Assembly (NCBI GenBank): GCA_964631595.1
Contig: CAZVXL010000014.1
Coordinates: forward strand, 1-42,430
Length of the DNA: 42,430 bases
Source of the DNA: UMGS1312 sp964631595
GTDB lineage: Bacteria; Bacillota; Clostridia; Oscillospirales; CAG-272
Direction of reading: 5' to 3'
Numbering within the stretch: the first letter of the stretch is position 1; the number at the start of each line of letters is the position of its first letter. Under the pieces are notes generated by a model that saw only the letters and a list, made by a program, of their open reading frames with translations, was not told where the DNA came from and made no database searches. Below are positions 41,383 through 42,430 of the stretch, piece by piece. A program made the translations under genes and the position numbers.

Positions 41383-42363
41383 ATGGAATACGCTAAAAGG
41401 CCGGAAAATATGGCCCGTATAACAACGAAGGAGCTTGCGGACGCCTTTATTGACGAGCAGATCGCGAAGATCCGCGAGCAGGTCGGAGACAAAAAGGTTC
41501 TCCTTGCGCTCTCGGGCGGTGTCGATTCCTCTGTTGTTGCCGCGCTTCTCATAAAGGCGATAGGCAAGCAGCTCGTATGTGTTCATGTAAATCACGGACT
41601 CATGCGAAAGGGCGAGAGCGAGCAGGTTATCGAAGTATTCGGCAAGGAGCTCTCCGCCAATCTTATATACATTGATGCGACCGACAGATTCCTCGATCTT
41701 CTTGCAGGCGTCTCTGAGCCCGAGCGCAAGCGCAAGATCATCGGTGCCGAATTTATTCGCGTGTTCTCCGAGGAGGCGGCAAAGCTTGACGGCATTTCCT
41801 TCCTTGCTCAGGGTACCATTTATCCCGACATTCTCGAATCCGACGGAGTCAAGGCGCACCACAACGTCGGCGGACTTCCCGAGGATATGAATCTGGAGCT
41901 TGTAGAGCCCCTTATGTATCTCTTTAAGGATGAGGTACGTGTTGTGGGTGAGGCGATCGGTCTCCCGCACAGCATGGTATACCGTCAGCCCTTCCCCGGC
42001 CCCGGACTCGGCGTGCGTTGTCTCGGCGCGATCACACGCGACCGTCTTGCCGCACTCAGAGAGGCAGATGCGATTCTCCGCGAGGAATTTGCCGCAAACG
42101 GACTCTCCGAAAAGGTTTGGCAGTACTTCATCGCCGTACCCGACGTAAAGAGCGTCGGCGTTAAGGACGGCAAGCGTTATGAGGGCTGGCCCGCGATCAT
42201 CCGTGCGGTCAACACCACCGATGCAATGTCCGCCACGATCGAGGAGATACCCTATGCCCTGCTCCACCGCATCACGGCGCGGATCACAAGCGAGGTTGCC
42301 GGTATCAACCGCGTGCTCTACGACCTCACTCCCAAGCCCATCGGCACTATCGAGTGGGAATAA
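41383..42363 (+). CDS. guaA: GMP synthase ATP-pyrophosphatase subunit, no glutaminase domain
   Basis: Aminates XMP to GMP with ATP and ammonia. The 326-residue protein has the pyrophosphatase loop LSGGVDSS (43-50), VHVNHGLMRKGES, AQGTIYPDILES, FPGPGLGVRCLG and the C-terminal dimerization signature KPIGTIEWE. Usual bacterial GuaA is about 510-525 residues with an N-terminal class I glutaminase. Here the protein starts just before the linker, so that domain is absent. The upstream gene is not a glutaminase. The start is firm: GGAGGAAAAG lies 5-6 bases before the ATG, and the upstream gene ends 18 bases away. It resembles the archaeal two-subunit type; a separate glutaminase may exist elsewhere, or free ammonia is used. 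Confidence 0.95.
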   Translation: MEYAKRPENMARITTKELADAFIDEQIAKIREQVGDKKVLLALSGGVDSSVVAALLIKAIGKQLVCVHVNHGLMRKGESEQVIEVFGKELSANLIYIDATDRFLDLLAGVSEPERKRKIIGAEFIRVFSEEAAKLDGISFLAQGTIYPDILESDGVKAHHNVGGLPEDMNLELVEPLMYLFKDEVRVVGEAIGLPHSMVYRQPFPGPGLGVRCLGAITRDRLAALREADAILREEFAANGLSEKVWQYFIAVPDVKSVGVKDGKRYEGWPAIIRAVNTTDAMSATIEEIPYALLHRITARITSEVAGINRVLYDLTPKPIGTIEWE

Positions 42364-42430
42364 TACCAAAAACGATGAAAACCTGCATAAACACTGGGTT
42401 TTTGAGGACTAAAAAGTCTTCGTGGCAACG
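42364..42430. other. Right edge after guaA
   Basis: The 67 bases after guaA hold a weak AAAACC...GGTTTTT stem that may be a terminator, then a small AGGACT-AAAA-AGTCTT stem. I see no gene start before the window ends. Confidence 0.35.

Overview
The window reads as chromosome of an anaerobic, spore-forming member of the Bacillota, most likely class Clostridia and possibly a gut or rumen Oscillospirales relative. This is inferred from a spoVT gene, a type I dockerin, a GlgC/GlgD pair, a DUF1540 protein, a BadF/HgdC-type activase, strong AGGAGG ribosome sites and many TTGACA-N17-TATAAT promoters. GC content looks like the mid-50s by eye. No phage, insertion sequence, CRISPR array, tRNA or rRNA gene is visible. 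The left edge cuts carB; guaA at the right edge is complete.

Layout. 1-5090 (minus): pyrimidine operon pyrC-carA-carB. 5340-15433 (plus): glycogen operon glgB-glgC-glgD-glgA-glgP plus a GH13 amylase-type hydrolase, coupled by overlaps. 15533-18493 (minus): XRE/zinc-ribbon membrane regulator and GH36 alpha-galactosidase. 18672-21731 (minus): DUF1540 protein, an unknown 85-residue protein, an NhaC antiporter with an odd cysteine loop, and an iron-sulfur flavodoxin-like protein. 22018-26248 (plus): a two-domain ATP-dependent activase and a 2-hydroxyacyl-CoA dehydratase-like partner. 26361-32567: a DUF4838 lipoprotein (plus) converging on two SGNH esterases (minus), one secreted and carrying a dockerin. 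32763-35635: spoVT (plus), leuA (minus), rpsT (plus). 35786-39995 (plus): a glycosyltransferase coupled to a zinc-type ABC transporter and a His-rich lipoprotein. 40165-42363 (plus): a CofE-family ligase and guaA.

The most interesting signal is a shared theme at the two ends of the window. CarA has the glutaminase fold, but the nucleophilic Cys is Gly (GICLGHQ has become GEGLGHQ). GuaA is only the ATP-pyrophosphatase and dimerization part, with no glutaminase domain. Two separate nucleotide-synthesis enzymes thus lack their own glutamine-hydrolysing machinery, which suggests use of free ammonia or unlinked glutaminases. Other points of interest are a pair of DnaJ-like CxxCxGxG motifs in the predicted outside loop of the NhaC antiporter, a CofE-family ligase in an apparent operon with guaA, the glycosyltransferase heading the zinc operon, and the dockerin-bearing esterase.

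Start sites were chosen by Shine-Dalgarno spacing and gene overlap. Two genes use non-ATG starts: TTG for nhaC and GTG for the dehydratase-like gene.
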